A DNA stretch of 64,000 nt from Flammula alnicola (GCA_015499995.1 JADNRV010000062.1:1-64000); one strand, 5' to 3'; shown: positions 52,395 to 64,000, counted from the stretch's first letter. Numbers and translations are program-made. The notes: generated from the sequence alone by a model not told the origin.

Positions 52395-54838
52395 AGCTAT
52401 GAGAGTAATGTGGTATTGTTGGTAGTTCGCGTTCGGATGAATGGATTAATGAAACGATAAGCGATGCAGCGGCAAAGCAATGGGGTGGGGGATGAGGCGA
52501 AATCGACCTGAGCAATGCTTGATCAGAGAAAAAATCAACGCGAAAGTTGCAAGAGAAGAGATCCCAGAACTATCTTCAGGTCTTTATAGGATATCGTTAA
52601 GGGGTTCCTAAGGGACGGCACCGCGTGCATCGAGGAGAAAGAACCAACTTCATCATCTAGATTTACCATAAGAGGTATGTGCCACCACGAACGACGCGTG
52701 AAAGCGGGCCATGTTTGTGGATGTATGGCCTCGTGCATTGTCCGCAGGGCCACAAATACGGTTCAGATGCGAGTGGCCCATTGTTCGTGTACGAAGACAG
52801 CATTTCTGGAACGCTCAGATGAGAAGTGCACCTGGGCCTTTGACTCCAGCGGGCTATGGATTTGCAGGAAGACGGTTTTCCAGAATTGGACGTTCCGGGA
52901 CCTGGAAATTCTTCCTTGGCCCACTCGTCGTGCATTTTGTATCCAGCCCAGCCCTGAAATATGCAGAAGGCGAGGGAGCAAGCCAGAAAACGACGTAGGG
53001 ACGTCTAAGCAGACGTGGCAGAAACATTCACATAGCAATGGATTGATTACGTGTTTCGAACTTGCGGTTGAGGCCCAGGTTCAACAACGAGGAGCTTGGT
53101 TTTCAGGATAACTCCTACATTCTTCGCATCAATCTCTTTCGTAGTCGATATGAATTCATATTTTACACGTACAGGAGAGCATGTTCTATTTGGCAGTGTT
53201 TCAATTTTCTGACCGTACCGCGTAAATTTTCGGATGCGTTGGAAGAACAGGACCCCCGCACTGCCGGATCATGACTGTCATTACGTGACGAGTTGACCAA
53301 CAAATCTACGTAGTATCCAGTGTTTGAGTTTGGCATTCGTGACACAAGAAACTTGGAGGCGAACTTACGACATACTCAGGCTAGGTAACTGTGTGCATGG
53401 CGATCATAGAAGGGTAATACCATGGAGAGATACGTTGAAGCAACACCAAACGATTTCCTCGTACTCAATGGGACAAAGTGTCGACATCATCGATGAGATT
53501 CTTGGAATAGGCAAACGTTTATTTCAACGCGGTATCAGCTTCACTGAAACTCGAGAAGATGCAACGAAACTGCAGCTGAGAAGTGAGCAGTGAAAATAGT
53601 ATCGTCCGCTAGATAGTCGGTGGATGACAGGACGGCGTAAGCATATGAGAGCCTTCAAAAGCAATCATGAAACACGCACGCATTACTTATGCCTCGCCAA
53701 CAAGAACTTCCATCAGCCACGAGAAGTGATGCGCGTCCCTTCGAAGATACCCAGGGACGCGAGAGGTTCTTATCTCGACAAATGCGATTGAAAGGCGTTC
53801 GTCCTCGCCTTAATTGAAGCGGTGAATATTGCTGAACATTGAATGCTGAGTCCAGCCCGATACGAAGTTTTTGGCACACGAATCTGACAGCATTGGATTT
53901 AGTTGCATCAGAACCAAGAATCGGAAGCAGAATAGTGATTGTTATCGCAGGAAGGAGCTAGGAACTTGGGTCCACAAGCTTTACTGAAATGTTGCGTTGC
54001 ACATCGTGGTTAGCTGGAAGTTGACCGGAAGTGTTTTTGAGCTCATCGTCGCGCGTCGGTGGCCGCCAGCCGAGAATATTTTGATATGTTTGCCAAGAGC
54101 CCTGGTCTTGCCTGCCACGAATCATGGTTATCTTCCAACTTTTTCAGAACCTACAAGCAAGCATTATCTGTTCAATCTCCTAGCTTCTTCTTCGTGAACT
54201 TTGGGCCCTAAAGCGCTCACGTTCTCGTTTGTTTTTCTCTGGGATGTCTGACCGAAGATCTCAAACCGTCTCAAACCTGCTCTTCGCAAGCTCATTGATC
54301 TATCTTCGCATATGGCGCATGGGGTTCTAAACATGCACAAGGGCTTTAATGGGATTTTGTATCCCTCAGATTCAATTAAAAGATAAAATAGGACGGATTT
54401 CCGCCCAGCCGGGTCTTACTCATGTCCCATTGGCCTGGATGATGCTTCGACGGCCCGTGCTCGCTTCTTGTACCACTCGCTTCAAGTTCTTATCTGCTGT
54501 ATCGCACGAGTCTTATCTCTTTAACAACACACTTATTTATTCTCAGAAATCTGCCTTCGTCCACCTGGAAAATCAATCATCCAACTTCTCGCACGCGCTC
54601 CTCGAGGAACGTCTTAATGTGGTAAAATTACCAAAAGATAGACATCCAACACTCCACTTCTCAGAAGATTTTTTACGAAGCGAAGACGTCCAATTAACGT
54701 TACAATACCTACGGATTTATTCCCGGCCCAACCAGGAGATATCATCTGATGCTTCATGACGGCCCGCGTCTTGTTCAGACGGCGGTATAAATTCCAAGGA
54801 GCGCTCAACGCAAAGTCTGCGCCACCCTCTTTCCCAAA
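52395..54838. other. Intergenic region without supportable genes
   Basis: ORFs of up to 144 codons occur on both strands (for example 52677-53111 plus, 54349-54759 plus) but overlap each other, show no domain and no consistent splicing. Kinase promoter lies at its left edge and isochorismatase promoter at its right edge. Confidence 0.4.
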
Positions 54839-56117
54839 ATGAGATCAATCCTCGCCTTCTCGTTAGCATGCCTCGTTCCCAGCGTAATTTCTGTGAATGG
54901 TGTATCGACTGATCCTACCATATTCGGCAATGCCTTCAATTTCTGGAAAAAGCTCAGTACTGGATGGGATGTACGTTTTCAGGATTCTGAGTGCTATGAC
55001 TGAAAATAATGATACTCTTTTTTATGAAATCAGTTGACGCGCGGCGATAGTACCGGCGCCATAACCCTCCCCATGCCCAGCAATGGACCCATAGTAATCC
55101 AACCCAACAACACTGCACTGGTAATCATCGACATGCAGAACTTCTTCCTGCACGAGAGTTTGAACGGGGATCCAAAAGGAAGGGCTATTGTTCGTACGTC
55201 TATCTGCTTTTCGCCGTTGTTCGTTTTCTGAAATTGCATGAATCCAGCGGCGACTGTGAATCTCATTCACGCCTTCAGAAACGCTGGCATGCCAGTTCTC
55301 TGGACGAACTGGGGCCTAACTGAATTTGATCGTAAGTCGTCTTATCTGTGTTTTAATTGCGACTGCATCTGACTCACTTTTATATGACAGTGGTCAACAT
55401 GCCTCCGGCGTTTATTAACGGTTTTACGAGCACCAGTAGCTCCCAGAGCTCTTTCGGCAGTGACATGGGAACGGTCATCGTTCCGGCGTCTGACCATTCA
55501 ATTCCTGCAACTTCGACAACACACGGACCTAATACAACCATTGAAGTAGGGAGAAAGCTGGTCCGAGGAAGCTGGAATGCCCAACCGTAAGCCCTCCGTC
55601 GACTGCATTATATTCCGCTTGCTAACGCTCGACTCCATTGTGGTTTAGATGGGGAGCCCTCCTAACTGAACAAGTGTCTGGGGTTGCGAAAGGAACAGAT
55701 TTCTATCTCAACAAAAGTGCGCTAAGGGCTGTCCTTTTTGACTGTATATGTTTTTAACGTACTGTAATCAGATCGTCTATCCGGAATGTGGGGTCCAGGA
55801 ACACCTATGCAAACGTGGCTCCAGGATAACAGCATGACGACCCTCTTCTTCGGAGGCGTGAACATAGATCAGTGTGTATGGGGAACCTTACTCGAGTGCG
55901 TATTCATTCTGCCTTATTGGAAGTGCTCTATCATTTATTTATATACAAAATTAGCTCCTATTACAAAGGATACGACGTTATCCTCCTCGACGATGTATCA
56001 GCAACCACATCTCCCATCGGAGCCACTCAGATGGTTGACTTCAACGCCGGCATTAACGGATGGAGGGCAAACTCAACCGATTTCATAGCGGCATTGAAAT
56101 CTGCGGCTAAGCATTGA
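54839..56117 (+). CDS. Secreted isochorismatase-like cysteine hydrolase
   Basis: Seven exons (54839-54970, 55034-55193, 55248-55331, 55391-55586, 55649-55716, 55772-55895, 55955-56117) join in frame to 308 aa with GT-AG introns of 54-63 nt. Signal peptide MRSILAFSLACLVPSVISVN. The isochorismatase fold shows the catalytic Asp in TALVIIDMQNFFL, a Lys in VGRKLVRGSW, and the nucleophile Cys in GGVNIDQCVWGTLLD, the Asp-Lys-Cys triad of the family. These enzymes cleave isochorismate, amides or related small molecules; the substrate here is unknown. Export to the cell surface or medium is predicted. Family members lacking signals are more common, so secretion is the notable point. Confidence 0.9.
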
Positions 56118-56429
56118 GAAGTATATTTGTGTAAAATAGCTGTCAATGGTCGTTTTATGGTGTATATTCAGCACACATTATTACATATGAAAACGATCCC
56201 GTGTATTCTATCTGATAGCTGATAGCGTTTATGTGTTTGTGTCCTCCTTCAGTAAAGTAAAATCATTAGTCTTTCGTTAGTCCCATGATCGGCCCGGGGT
56301 CGCGAATAGCCGAGATCGGCCCAAGTATGTACTCCGAGGGCGTACTTGGCTTAAAAAAACAAGGGCTGTGTAGAGCTCCTCTCCCTTTCATCCTCAGGTA
56401 GCAGAACTCGTTCTTTCCGAGCTGGTCAG
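56118..56429. other. Intergenic between convergent genes
   Basis: Only terminator-type AT-rich DNA; nothing else seen. Confidence 0.4.
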
Positions 56430-57722
56430 CTATACGAAAGTGCTGAGAAAATTCGTAGATGCAAAGGCTTCTTCGCTCGGTGGATGGTTCTCACTATCCG
56501 AATCTTCCCTCTCCTCCTCCTCCTCCACCAACACCAACGGCTCGTGGACCAGTAGGGCAGCTGGGGGCTTATCGTTCTCCTTGTCAGATTCGGGATAACA
56601 AGGGCAATTCTCTTTGTCTGAGTCGTCGTAGTCAGCATTCCAAGCCCTGTTCTCCTTGTCCGAGCGGTCAGAATCAGAGTGGTACCCGCCATTCTCCGTG
56701 TCAGAGTGGTCCTCGCAGTGCTCCCTGTCAGAATGGTACTCGCTGTTCTCCTTGTCCGGTTCGACGCCATCATGCCGATTGTTGGAGTAGTCTTTGTCCT
56801 GGCATGCATCCCTTTCCATCTTCCTGAGAAAAGCAAGACGCAAAGCTCTGAGAAATTCGTCCTCGTCATGACCCTGCTCGGCGGTGGGATCGATGTGCGA
56901 GTCTCTGCCATCGTATTCATCGTATTCATCGTCGGAGTAGTAACATTCCTCCGGGTCGGCATATTCCACTCGCTGCACTAGTACTTCCACTTCGTGGCAG
57001 TCGCGTTCTTCCTCTGTGTCATTAGCAGAGCCCTCCTCGTCTTCTCTTGAAACATCCTCGGCCAGAAAAAGTGTCCCAAGAGGGCGACGCACATGCCCAC
57101 TACCTTGACCTTCAGCCTCTGCGCTTGCGCCACCTCTGCTACGGACTATAGCCTCTTCGATGTGGTCTGCATCAGTAATGGGATGGGGGAACGAGGCAGC
57201 GAGAAAAATTGTCTTCAGAGCTGACCGTGCCACTCCTGCCGTTGCACGTGGGTTCTCGTCGGTCTGAGCTGTGTTACGCGGAGGCCCAAAGGGGAGAAAG
57301 GACACGTTGGCGTCCAAGGCGGTACCGGCAGGTGGCAGAGAACATCCTCTGTCGAGGCTTTCTTCCATTGGATCCGGGTGGAGAGAGGCCATCAACAAGT
57401 CCTGAGAGATCCGCGGCCGTCGATACCATGTATCCCAAGACACTGGGGACTCAGAAAAGACGGGTGTCTGTCCTGCATACCACGTATCGTGAGGGACTTC
57501 AGAACTCGTTATTCCGTCGAACGGGAGTGCCACACTGGCAGCGAGAGGTCTGTGGGGTGCGAGTGGTTGGGTGCGACGGCGGGGTAAAGGTCGGACGGGA
57601 CGCGATGGGCCTGCTGTGCCACTTTCTAGGTTAGGAGTCGGGGATGGCCTACTGTAACGCTCGTAGAGCATCCGGAGTGGCGTGCGCCCACCAGCAGCAA
57701 ATTCGATGAAGACTTGGGACAT
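56430..57722 (-). CDS. Acidic low-complexity protein of unknown function
   Basis: Single 430-aa frame starting MSQVFIEFAAGGRTPLRMLY. The N-terminal 70 residues are basic and Pro-rich; the middle has a short motif DTWYAGQTPVF and DTWYRRPRISQDLLMASLHP; the C-terminal 160 residues are extremely acidic with repeated DKEN and YHSD blocks (EPDKENSEYHSD, NGGYHSDSDRSDKEN). No known domain is recognised. KEN motifs resemble APC/C degrons but occur here in an acidic repeat and may be chance. Long open frame and codon composition support a real gene; introns were not needed. The antisense ORFs are shadows. Confidence 0.55.
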   Translation of the reverse strand: MSQVFIEFAAGGRTPLRMLYERYSRPSPTPNLESGTAGPSRPVRPLPRRRTQPLAPHRPLAASVALPFDGITSSEVPHDTWYAGQTPVFSESPVSWDTWYRRPRISQDLLMASLHPDPMEESLDRGCSLPPAGTALDANVSFLPFGPPRNTAQTDENPRATAGVARSALKTIFLAASFPHPITDADHIEEAIVRSRGGASAEAEGQGSGHVRRPLGTLFLAEDVSREDEEGSANDTEEERDCHEVEVLVQRVEYADPEECYYSDDEYDEYDGRDSHIDPTAEQGHDEDEFLRALRLAFLRKMERDACQDKDYSNNRHDGVEPDKENSEYHSDREHCEDHSDTENGGYHSDSDRSDKENRAWNADYDDSDKENCPCYPESDKENDKPPAALLVHEPLVLVEEEEEREDSDSENHPPSEEAFASTNFLSTFV

Positions 57723-58379
57723 GTTGAATCGTGGAAGATGGCAATTTCAGAGGAATGGCGAGCCCTGTAAGACGATAAGCGGGTAAGAAGATAGAATTCT
57801 GGATATTAGAGTAAAGAACGTACAAAATAAAGCGATGATAAATATCCAGAGAAGTGGGCGAGAAGATTTAGAAACGAGTTTCAATGCATTACGCGTTTAT
57901 AAACCTCGTAGGCCATGGCCCCAATCCCGAAAAAAACTGGGCGTAAAAATCAAACTGAACCGCTTTAAGAATAGAATATGCCATAATAGGCAAATGCCAC
58001 CACGAAGCACGCGACCGTTTCAAGCGTGCCACTCTGAGGAGCCATTGTTCGCCCAGTTCGCACATGGAAAGTCTCCGGTTATTGTATGGGTCGTCAGGCA
58101 ATTGCCAAGAGGGCCAACAAGCCGCCCTCGTCTTGATTTTGAAAGATACTGCTGTTCTGCTACGTGTCGATTCGGTTTGCAGTAAGTTCAAATGCGGACC
58201 GCAAGTGTTTTTTGAGAGGGCTGTACTTATTTATTTATTCAAGAGACAACCTTGACTCAGCAGTAAGTTGTAGACGCCGTTGTAGACGGACACTGTATTG
58301 TTAAAAAGACCGTCGCCTGAAAAACGTACACGTACTTGTACGAGTACACATGCATCAAGCAAGATGGAAGGAGGGAGGG
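57723..58379. other. Intergenic, no gene seen
   Basis: Includes the presumed promoter of the acidic protein. Short ORFs only. Confidence 0.4.
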
Positions 58380-59480
58380 CTATAGACCAAAATGGACGTA
58401 TGGAACCCAAACCAATAGGGATGACTCCGAATCACCAAGCGTCTTTCGGATTTGCTGGGTGGCATGGTGAAGCGCATGTGCACCACCAACACCGCTCAAA
58501 CCCTCCGACTCCTCTCTGGCATGCACTTGTCTGATAAGATGAGTATAGAAATCTTCTGCGATCTTCGGCCCATGGCGATCCATAATCGACCACATTGTGG
58601 CTACAACAGCATGGCATCCAGCTGCCAACATTCCTGCAGCAAGATGGACTGCTTCCTCGGAGAGCTTTGCGTCTCCCCTACCCGTCTGGCAAGCCGATAA
58701 GAAGGCCAAATCAGAATTAGATATTTGTTTCTTGATGATATCCGATAATTTCAGTTGCCCGTCGTACAGATAAAATCCGCTTTCCAAGGGATTTTCTAGA
58801 TCTTAGGCGGCATGCAGGCAAAGTGAACGAAACTCTGCGATTCCATTCAATCTTGCATCACCCGACTAGTAGTGGCCGAATCTCCTCCGAGAGGCGGGGA
58901 CCGAAAGTCGTCGCTTTTCTCCAGGCGCTGTTGAATGGCTTCGATCTCGCGTGTAGTTCCTGGAATATGGCTAAGATTTGGGAGCCTTGGTGTTTTGGGC
59001 ACACTGATTAGAAGAAGTTTGCGAACTGTCGGCTCAGACTTTCGGGGGGTTCTTGACTCTTTCAATGAGAGGGCCAACCGTTGGGATGTAAGATGAGATT
59101 GCAAAATCGGAAAGGCACAATTCCATGCAGTGTATCTTGAGAGCGAATTGTTTGTCAAAGGGCACTGCTTTAAACGGACCTATCCTCCGGCTTGCCGCCT
59201 TCTCTATCTATCGTCCAACTCGTTGTTGACACCTTGGCGGGTGGTCTATGACTTTCTACGTGTCAAAGATATCGCTGCGGTTGCCTCGAGCCTGAGCTTG
59301 AAGCTGGGTGCACTTGTTTCACCTGGCAAGAACGAAATGCAAGTTCGACGGTCAGTCCTGTGGGTGCTTACAGACGCTATGATGATGCTGACCTGTTTGT
59401 GCCTATTCCAGGTTTCTGAGCAGCGACGATGACCGGGGATAGCGAAGACCTGGTAATCAGCCCTCAAGGCCTCGAGCAAC
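58380..59480 (-). pseudogene. CHAT-domain protein (TPR-CHAT type), degenerate
   Basis: Pieces of one CHAT domain lie in different frames on the minus strand. From the N-terminal side: FLPGETSAPSFKLRLEATA (59246-59479), then LSDFAISSYIPTVGPLIERV, then RKLLLISVPKTPRLPNLSHI and PGTTREIEAIQQRLEKSDDF (58847-59158), then a His-region VHFAC, then GFYLYDGQLKLSDIIKKQIS with the Cys motif LAFLSACQTGRGD and VVATMWSIMD (58380-58787). Between them are at least two frameshifts, a TGA (about 58853) and a TAA (about 58804) around the VHFAC region. CHAT is a caspase-like His/Cys protease fold. The usual upstream TPR part was not identified. The gene is inactive as read. Confidence 0.8.
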
Positions 59481-61708
59481 GAAGAAACTGACTGGCAGCA
59501 GAGGTCTGGCTATGACATATGTTCCTTACGGTACGTTTGCTCTCATGTCTGGGGTTGAGAGCCGTCCAATAGTACAACTCATGTTCTGCGTTCTTTTCTC
59601 AGCCACGGTAGCGGCAATCTAGTGCGTTTTCTCTTGACAAAGGGGTTGAGGATTGCCAGGAAGCAGCCTAGCAATCTCGCGGATGCCAACTCCCTGAACG
59701 CGATCCATGGTGATAAGTTGATAGCCCAAACTCGGGTCGCTGGAGAGACTTTACAACCTGCAATACCCTCAATCAAAGTGGCCGTGCGCCGATACCATCG
59801 CCGTGGCAGACCTCGCCATCCAGAACGGCGTCAAGTGCAACTCGTCAAGTACCACTCTGCCGTCTTCATCTCAGCCAACAGAGCACTTCTCCGCCACCTA
59901 CTCGGACGGGTGAGTCGAGCTGCACAAATAACTCAACCCGGCACGCCTTCTAATTCTTCCCATCCTCTTCTCTATCAGCTTCGCGGTCTTTGCCCGCGTC
60001 AATCAATTCGGGCTCCTAATCAAATAGTCCTAGGTTCTAGCTAAGGACCTAAATTCTCCAATTATCTTCATTCACCTGCTCAGCGCTCAGCGCCTCTTTC
60101 ACTCCAGCCTCATGTTCCAGAAGAGGACGACCTTTATCTCCAAGTCGCACCCCGTCATCTTCTAACCCTTCCCACCTACCTGCGGTCCCGTCCCTATCGG
60201 AAATACCTGCCGAGCCTGTTCTACCTCCTCACCAACTTGAAAGCCTGCTCGCAACAGATTACAGAAACAATCCAGGTCGACGAACTGCGGGTCAGATCCA
60301 TATACTAGCCACCACACCCCCAAACCCGTTCTGCGACGTGGCGCCATCCATGGTACCTTCCATCAATGCATCACGACCCTGGCCATGTGGTAGAGACCCC
60401 GCCTCCCGTCCGCGCCATCTTATGCGGTGCCCCTCCTAAGAAATGACTGCAACCATTTTCGCATAGCCCGTTACCGTTACACGCGGTCAGGCAAGATGCG
60501 ACTCGATCTTCCCTGCATATGTCCATATTCCTGCTGGAACTCGACCAGGAACGGAGATCGTCCTTCAGGACATTGGCCATGAACGTAAAGATGGCATGCA
60601 TCGGGACATCGCCTTCTTATGGCCAAGGAGCTGGAGCGCAGTCGATTCACATGTATTCTCGATGCCTTGTTCATGGGTGGAGCTGGGTTGCCTAATCGGA
60701 ATGGTCTAGGGAGGGACAGGGCGGTTGTTTGGTCAGTCCTCGTTCAATTCATTCATTTTAGGCAGGTTCATTAGTTCGTCGGTATAGATGGCAAATTTCG
60801 GTGCCTTTTCTGACGCCTTTGCGATATTAGATGTGTTGAAGGTTTTCGAGAACGAAGACGGCTCCACACTGGACCTTGCTGAAGTCCTGCGAGCGGCTCC
60901 TACCAACGTCTACGCTGGCGGACACCCTTCCTATCTGTTTTTTTTTCCGGCCTCCAATATAATGGACAAAATAGCGAGGCGCGAAAGACATGAGCAGATG
61001 CAATACTTTTGTGGTCGCCAAGGCGCCATCACGAACAAAGCTGGTGGACATCGTTACTGGTAAGAATTTCCTCTATACATTGCTTCGCGTTCGTTTTGTT
61101 CACGATTTAACTTAACTCCAGGTGCCAGTGTTCTGGAAGCAGAGTACTGTGAGAAATGTCTGATGGGTATTGCGCCTATGCTTGTATCCCAAGTGGCGAA
61201 GCTGCGCGACATCTGACTTCCCACAATGTATCGAATGCGCAGCTCTTTTCTGTTGTAAATCTTACATACTTCGCATGACCAGCTTTCGAACATCAAACGC
61301 CAACCTCGCAGTTACTCGAGCTCCTGGCCTTTTGCCAACATTCGGTGGTTACGAAAGGGTAAGAACTGAAGCCCTTTTATGTACCAGGTTTTTTGCTAAC
61401 GCCTAACAGCACGTAACTTGGCGATTCACGTGGCTTCGGACTCTTTTGGAAATCTTCAGCGTGCTCTCCTTATCGATGGCAACCTGAACGGTGTGAATCG
61501 TTCGTTAGGTTTGATCAATCTTCGAAGCGAGCGCATCCGATGAACCTCTTGACCTGGCGAACTTTCCAATACTTGCCCTCTTTTATCGAACTGCCATCCA
61601 CGGACCACAATCCAACTCGGGTTCAACCTCGCTCTTGATTCTCGGCCAAATCAGCCTAGTTTAAGCCAGTACGTTGCCTTGAATCGCGCCTACAAGTCTA
61701 TCAAATTG
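59481..61708. other. Unassigned interval, possibly more remnants of the CHAT gene
   Basis: An ORF at 60788-61063 (plus, MANFGAFSDAFAILDVLKVF) could be an exon but has no recognisable domain or partner exon. Other ORFs (59622-60044 plus, 59579-59776 minus) overlap. I find no gene I can support. Confidence 0.3.
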
Positions 61709-63592
61709 ATGTTCGACTATCAAGGTTTCAAAGTTTCAACATCAATGGAACCCCATCTCGTCGAACTATTGCATAACAATGATCCGCCTTCGGAGGCGAT
61801 AGTCCATGAAATCATGGAACTACTTGCAAAACCGTCAAAGGAACTGTCAGAGACCGAAGCAGAAATCCAGCGTCTCGAGGCCCAGCTGGAAGCCCTCAAG
61901 GAGAAACGTCTTCGCCTCCAGACATCCATAGATGCATACGCCCCGATATTATCCCCTGCTCGCCGTCTTCCACTTGACGTGCTATGTGAGATATTCTACC
62001 ACTGTCTCCCAACCCATCGCAACCCTATCATGAGCGCTTCAGAAGCCCCGGTTTTGCTCACCCGCGTATGCAGCAGCTGGCGATCCATCGCGCTCTCCTT
62101 TCCTTATATTTGGGCGAAACTATACATCCCAATCGCTGGCGACTTTCATATAACTTACAGTTCTAAACGGGATTATACGGAAACATTTGATACGCCGGAA
62201 GAGGAGTTTGTTCGGGTTATGGAGACTCGCTGCGAGGTCGTGGAACAATGGCTGTCCCGCTCTGGATCCTGCCCTTTATCCCTGTCGATCTCATATTCCT
62301 GCACTGGACATCAAACTATCAACTGGGAAGAGCCGCCGTATTCCAAGGATCTCCCAGATAAATTGTTTCAAATACTCCTTTCGTTCTGCGACCGTTGGAG
62401 CAACATCGAAATTTTGATGCCACATAATGTTTATCAACGGCTACAAACTTCGATTTCCATGGACAAGTTACCCATGCTCCAAACGCTAAAAGCCAAATTC
62501 GATGGTCCAGAACCCAACCATAACGTACAGACAACTGACCACCCAAGCACATTGTTGGCGGCTCCGAATCTCAAGGAGCTTTCATTAAACGCTTTCAGGT
62601 TTACGATGGATGTCCGAAATCGCCTCATTACTCCCTTTTCACGCTGGAATCAGCTTCTCACCCTTTGCATCGACTCATCGGCGGTTCACGACAGAGACCT
62701 TGTCGACCTGCTCATTCAATGTCCAAATCTCGTTTCTTGCACACTCCGGCCCAAGCCTCTCATGCCCGGTAATGCACGCGCAGAGCCGCAGGCTGTCGCC
62801 TATCTTCCTTCCCTAAAATACCTAACCTTTGACGATGGGGGTTCTACTTCTGAGGCTGTGCAGCTCATTTTTAACTCTATTAATGCTCCATTGCTGACAA
62901 GCATTGCATACTCGAACTCCCAGGACTACCGCATGTATACAAGATCCGGGTCCCCATATTCGTGCATTGTTCCTTTCACTTCCCTTCTTGGACGCTCGAC
63001 CACGGTCAGAAAGATGGCGTTGGACTTGCCTGCAGAGGTCTATTCCGATATCATAGAATGCCTCCAAATCGGTGTCCCTCTCACCCACCTGGTCGTTGGT
63101 CAAACTCGCAAAGCCCGAAAGCGAAACAGACAACTTTGCAGCATATTCCCCTCTTATAAGGTGCAAGACGAGGATCCGCAGGAGGATTTCTTCGACCTGA
63201 ATCTCCTGACCATTGGCAAGAAGTCCTCGCTTCTATCTTCCGGCGAGATATTGCTGCCAAACCTAGAAGTATTGGAGGCACACCAAATCTCAACGTTCAC
63301 GGACGAAAATCTTCTGGAAATGATTTCCAGCCGTATCGATGCCTCCACGCGGGGTGAAGCTTCCGTGCTTAGTTATATTAAGATACAGTTTGACAGACCA
63401 AAGCAGATGGATATTATGGGTGAACTCTTCGGGAGGGCGAAGGCGGCGGGGATCAGTATGAAACTGGAGCTACAGTACTCGCTAACTGCCAAGCCCGGGC
63501 CTGCCAGTGGGCGCCTATCAGCGTCTTTTGGATTGGAGGACGATGATGATTTGGATAGTGATCTAGAACCGCCTACACGGCTGGCCACTTGA
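61709..63592 (+). CDS. F-box-like domain protein
   Basis: Single exon. The open frame begins before any ATG (61679 is TTG); the first ATG is 61709 (MFDYQGFKV), and the one at 61745 (MEPHLVELLHNNDPPSE) is an equally good start, giving about 615-627 aa. A short coiled coil (ETEAEIQRLEAQLEALKEKR) precedes the F-box-like motif ILSPARRLPLDVLCEIFYHC ... VLLTRVCSSWRSIALSFPYI. The C-terminal 400 residues are Leu-rich, degenerate repeats typical of the large Agaricomycete F-box families. The protein probably recruits targets to an SCF ubiquitin ligase. The acidic C-terminal end DDDDLDSDLEPP is low complexity. Target unknown. Confidence 0.85.
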   Translation: MFDYQGFKVSTSMEPHLVELLHNNDPPSEAIVHEIMELLAKPSKELSETEAEIQRLEAQLEALKEKRLRLQTSIDAYAPILSPARRLPLDVLCEIFYHCLPTHRNPIMSASEAPVLLTRVCSSWRSIALSFPYIWAKLYIPIAGDFHITYSSKRDYTETFDTPEEEFVRVMETRCEVVEQWLSRSGSCPLSLSISYSCTGHQTINWEEPPYSKDLPDKLFQILLSFCDRWSNIEILMPHNVYQRLQTSISMDKLPMLQTLKAKFDGPEPNHNVQTTDHPSTLLAAPNLKELSLNAFRFTMDVRNRLITPFSRWNQLLTLCIDSSAVHDRDLVDLLIQCPNLVSCTLRPKPLMPGNARAEPQAVAYLPSLKYLTFDDGGSTSEAVQLIFNSINAPLLTSIAYSNSQDYRMYTRSGSPYSCIVPFTSLLGRSTTVRKMALDLPAEVYSDIIECLQIGVPLTHLVVGQTRKARKRNRQLCSIFPSYKVQDEDPQEDFFDLNLLTIGKKSSLLSSGEILLPNLEVLEAHQISTFTDENLLEMISSRIDASTRGEASVLSYIKIQFDRPKQMDIMGELFGRAKAAGISMKLELQYSLTAKPGPASGRLSASFGLEDDDDLDSDLEPPTRLAT

Positions 63593-64000
63593 AGTGCTGT
63601 ATATCGACCGGCATTCCGTTAGGTGCTTTCAGTGTTAATGTAGCTTCTACTTTACGAATGGCGTTTGTATGAACGTTGATTAAGGCGGTAGTTTATTGTC
63701 CCCGTCATGCACCAGGAATACAGACTGCTCCCTATGCGGCAGCCCGCATAACATTCTATTATTGGGGACTGAAATAGACTTCATGTACCCGCAAGCTGAC
63801 GCAAGTGATGCGTGGTTGCTGCCAGCGCAGCCAGAACATGACCCTTCACAACGACAGTTGAACGACTGCGCGGTCCATCAAGTTGATCTGACGTGTAAAT
63901 TCAACTTAATCTTGTCTTGTTTAAATAGCGAAGCAGACCCGGATGACAGTTGAAGCACCTTCTCCTCCCCAGAGCGACCCCGTTAATATGTCGTCAACCG
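63593..64000. other. 3' flank of the F-box gene and window end
   Basis: No supportable gene. An ATG at 63988 could start a gene that lies beyond the window, but only four codons are visible. Confidence 0.35.

Noticed and set aside
52677..53111. 144-codon plus-strand ORF
   Set aside because: Overlapped by two minus-strand ORFs of similar size; no domain, no splice support.
55022..55270. Minus-strand ORFs
   Set aside because: Shadows of the isochorismatase exons.

Overview
The window looks like genomic DNA of a filamentous basidiomycete, most likely an Agaricomycete. The evidence is many GT-AG introns of about 50-60 nt, a MCU gene, a four-exon eS30 ribosomal protein gene, F-box and TPR-CHAT-type proteins, and Tnp2 (Plavaka/CACTA-like) and chromoviral Ty3/Gypsy elements. 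Everything here is read by eye; no database search was possible.

Bases 96-40768 form one 40.7-kb composite DNA transposon. It has about 0.7-kb terminal inverted repeats (TIRs), further inverted subterminal repeats reaching about 2.6 kb inward, and a 7-bp target duplication (TTGGAGA at 89-95 and 40769-40775). It sits inside the reverse-transcriptase gene of another, minus-strand, DIRS/Ngaro-like element: the reading frame broken at 40776 resumes at base 95. The transposon carries a Tnp2-type transposase gene on the plus strand (3954-29797), a partner gene (29876-31037) and an unrecognised five-or-more-exon gene (36395-37329). Its subterminal DNA is packed with hairpins, including modules whose stems change sequence but keep pairing, and a 70-bp hairpin minisatellite.

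The transposase gene was later hit twice. A tandem Ty3/Gypsy array (LTR-internal-LTR-internal-LTR, 5267-19710, minus strand, TSD ATAAC) lies in an exon. A second Gypsy family (21451-29445, plus strand, TSD GCTCA) lies in an intron. Removing both leaves a transposase frame with no stop or frameshift over 1,086 codons. The two Gypsy families share an architecture of gag, pol with a C-terminal chromodomain, and two extra ORFs after pol, the last with two zinc knuckles. Both show signs of Tf1-type self-priming, and in both pol lies in the -1 frame across the gag stop. A 422-bp hAT-type MITE (35649-36070) is also nested in the big element.

From 42.9 kb on the sequence is mostly host. A GNAT acetyltransferase gene (43030-44493) is split by a 697-bp tRNA-headed, poly(A)-tailed retroposon with a 14-bp TSD. 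It is followed by a small secreted cysteine-containing protein, MCU, eS30 (divergent from MCU), a LINE 3' fragment, a Ser/Thr kinase with an acidic N-terminus, a secreted isochorismatase-like hydrolase, an acidic protein of unknown function, a CHAT-domain pseudogene and an F-box-like protein. Several 0.5-2.6 kb stretches hold nothing I can support as a gene.
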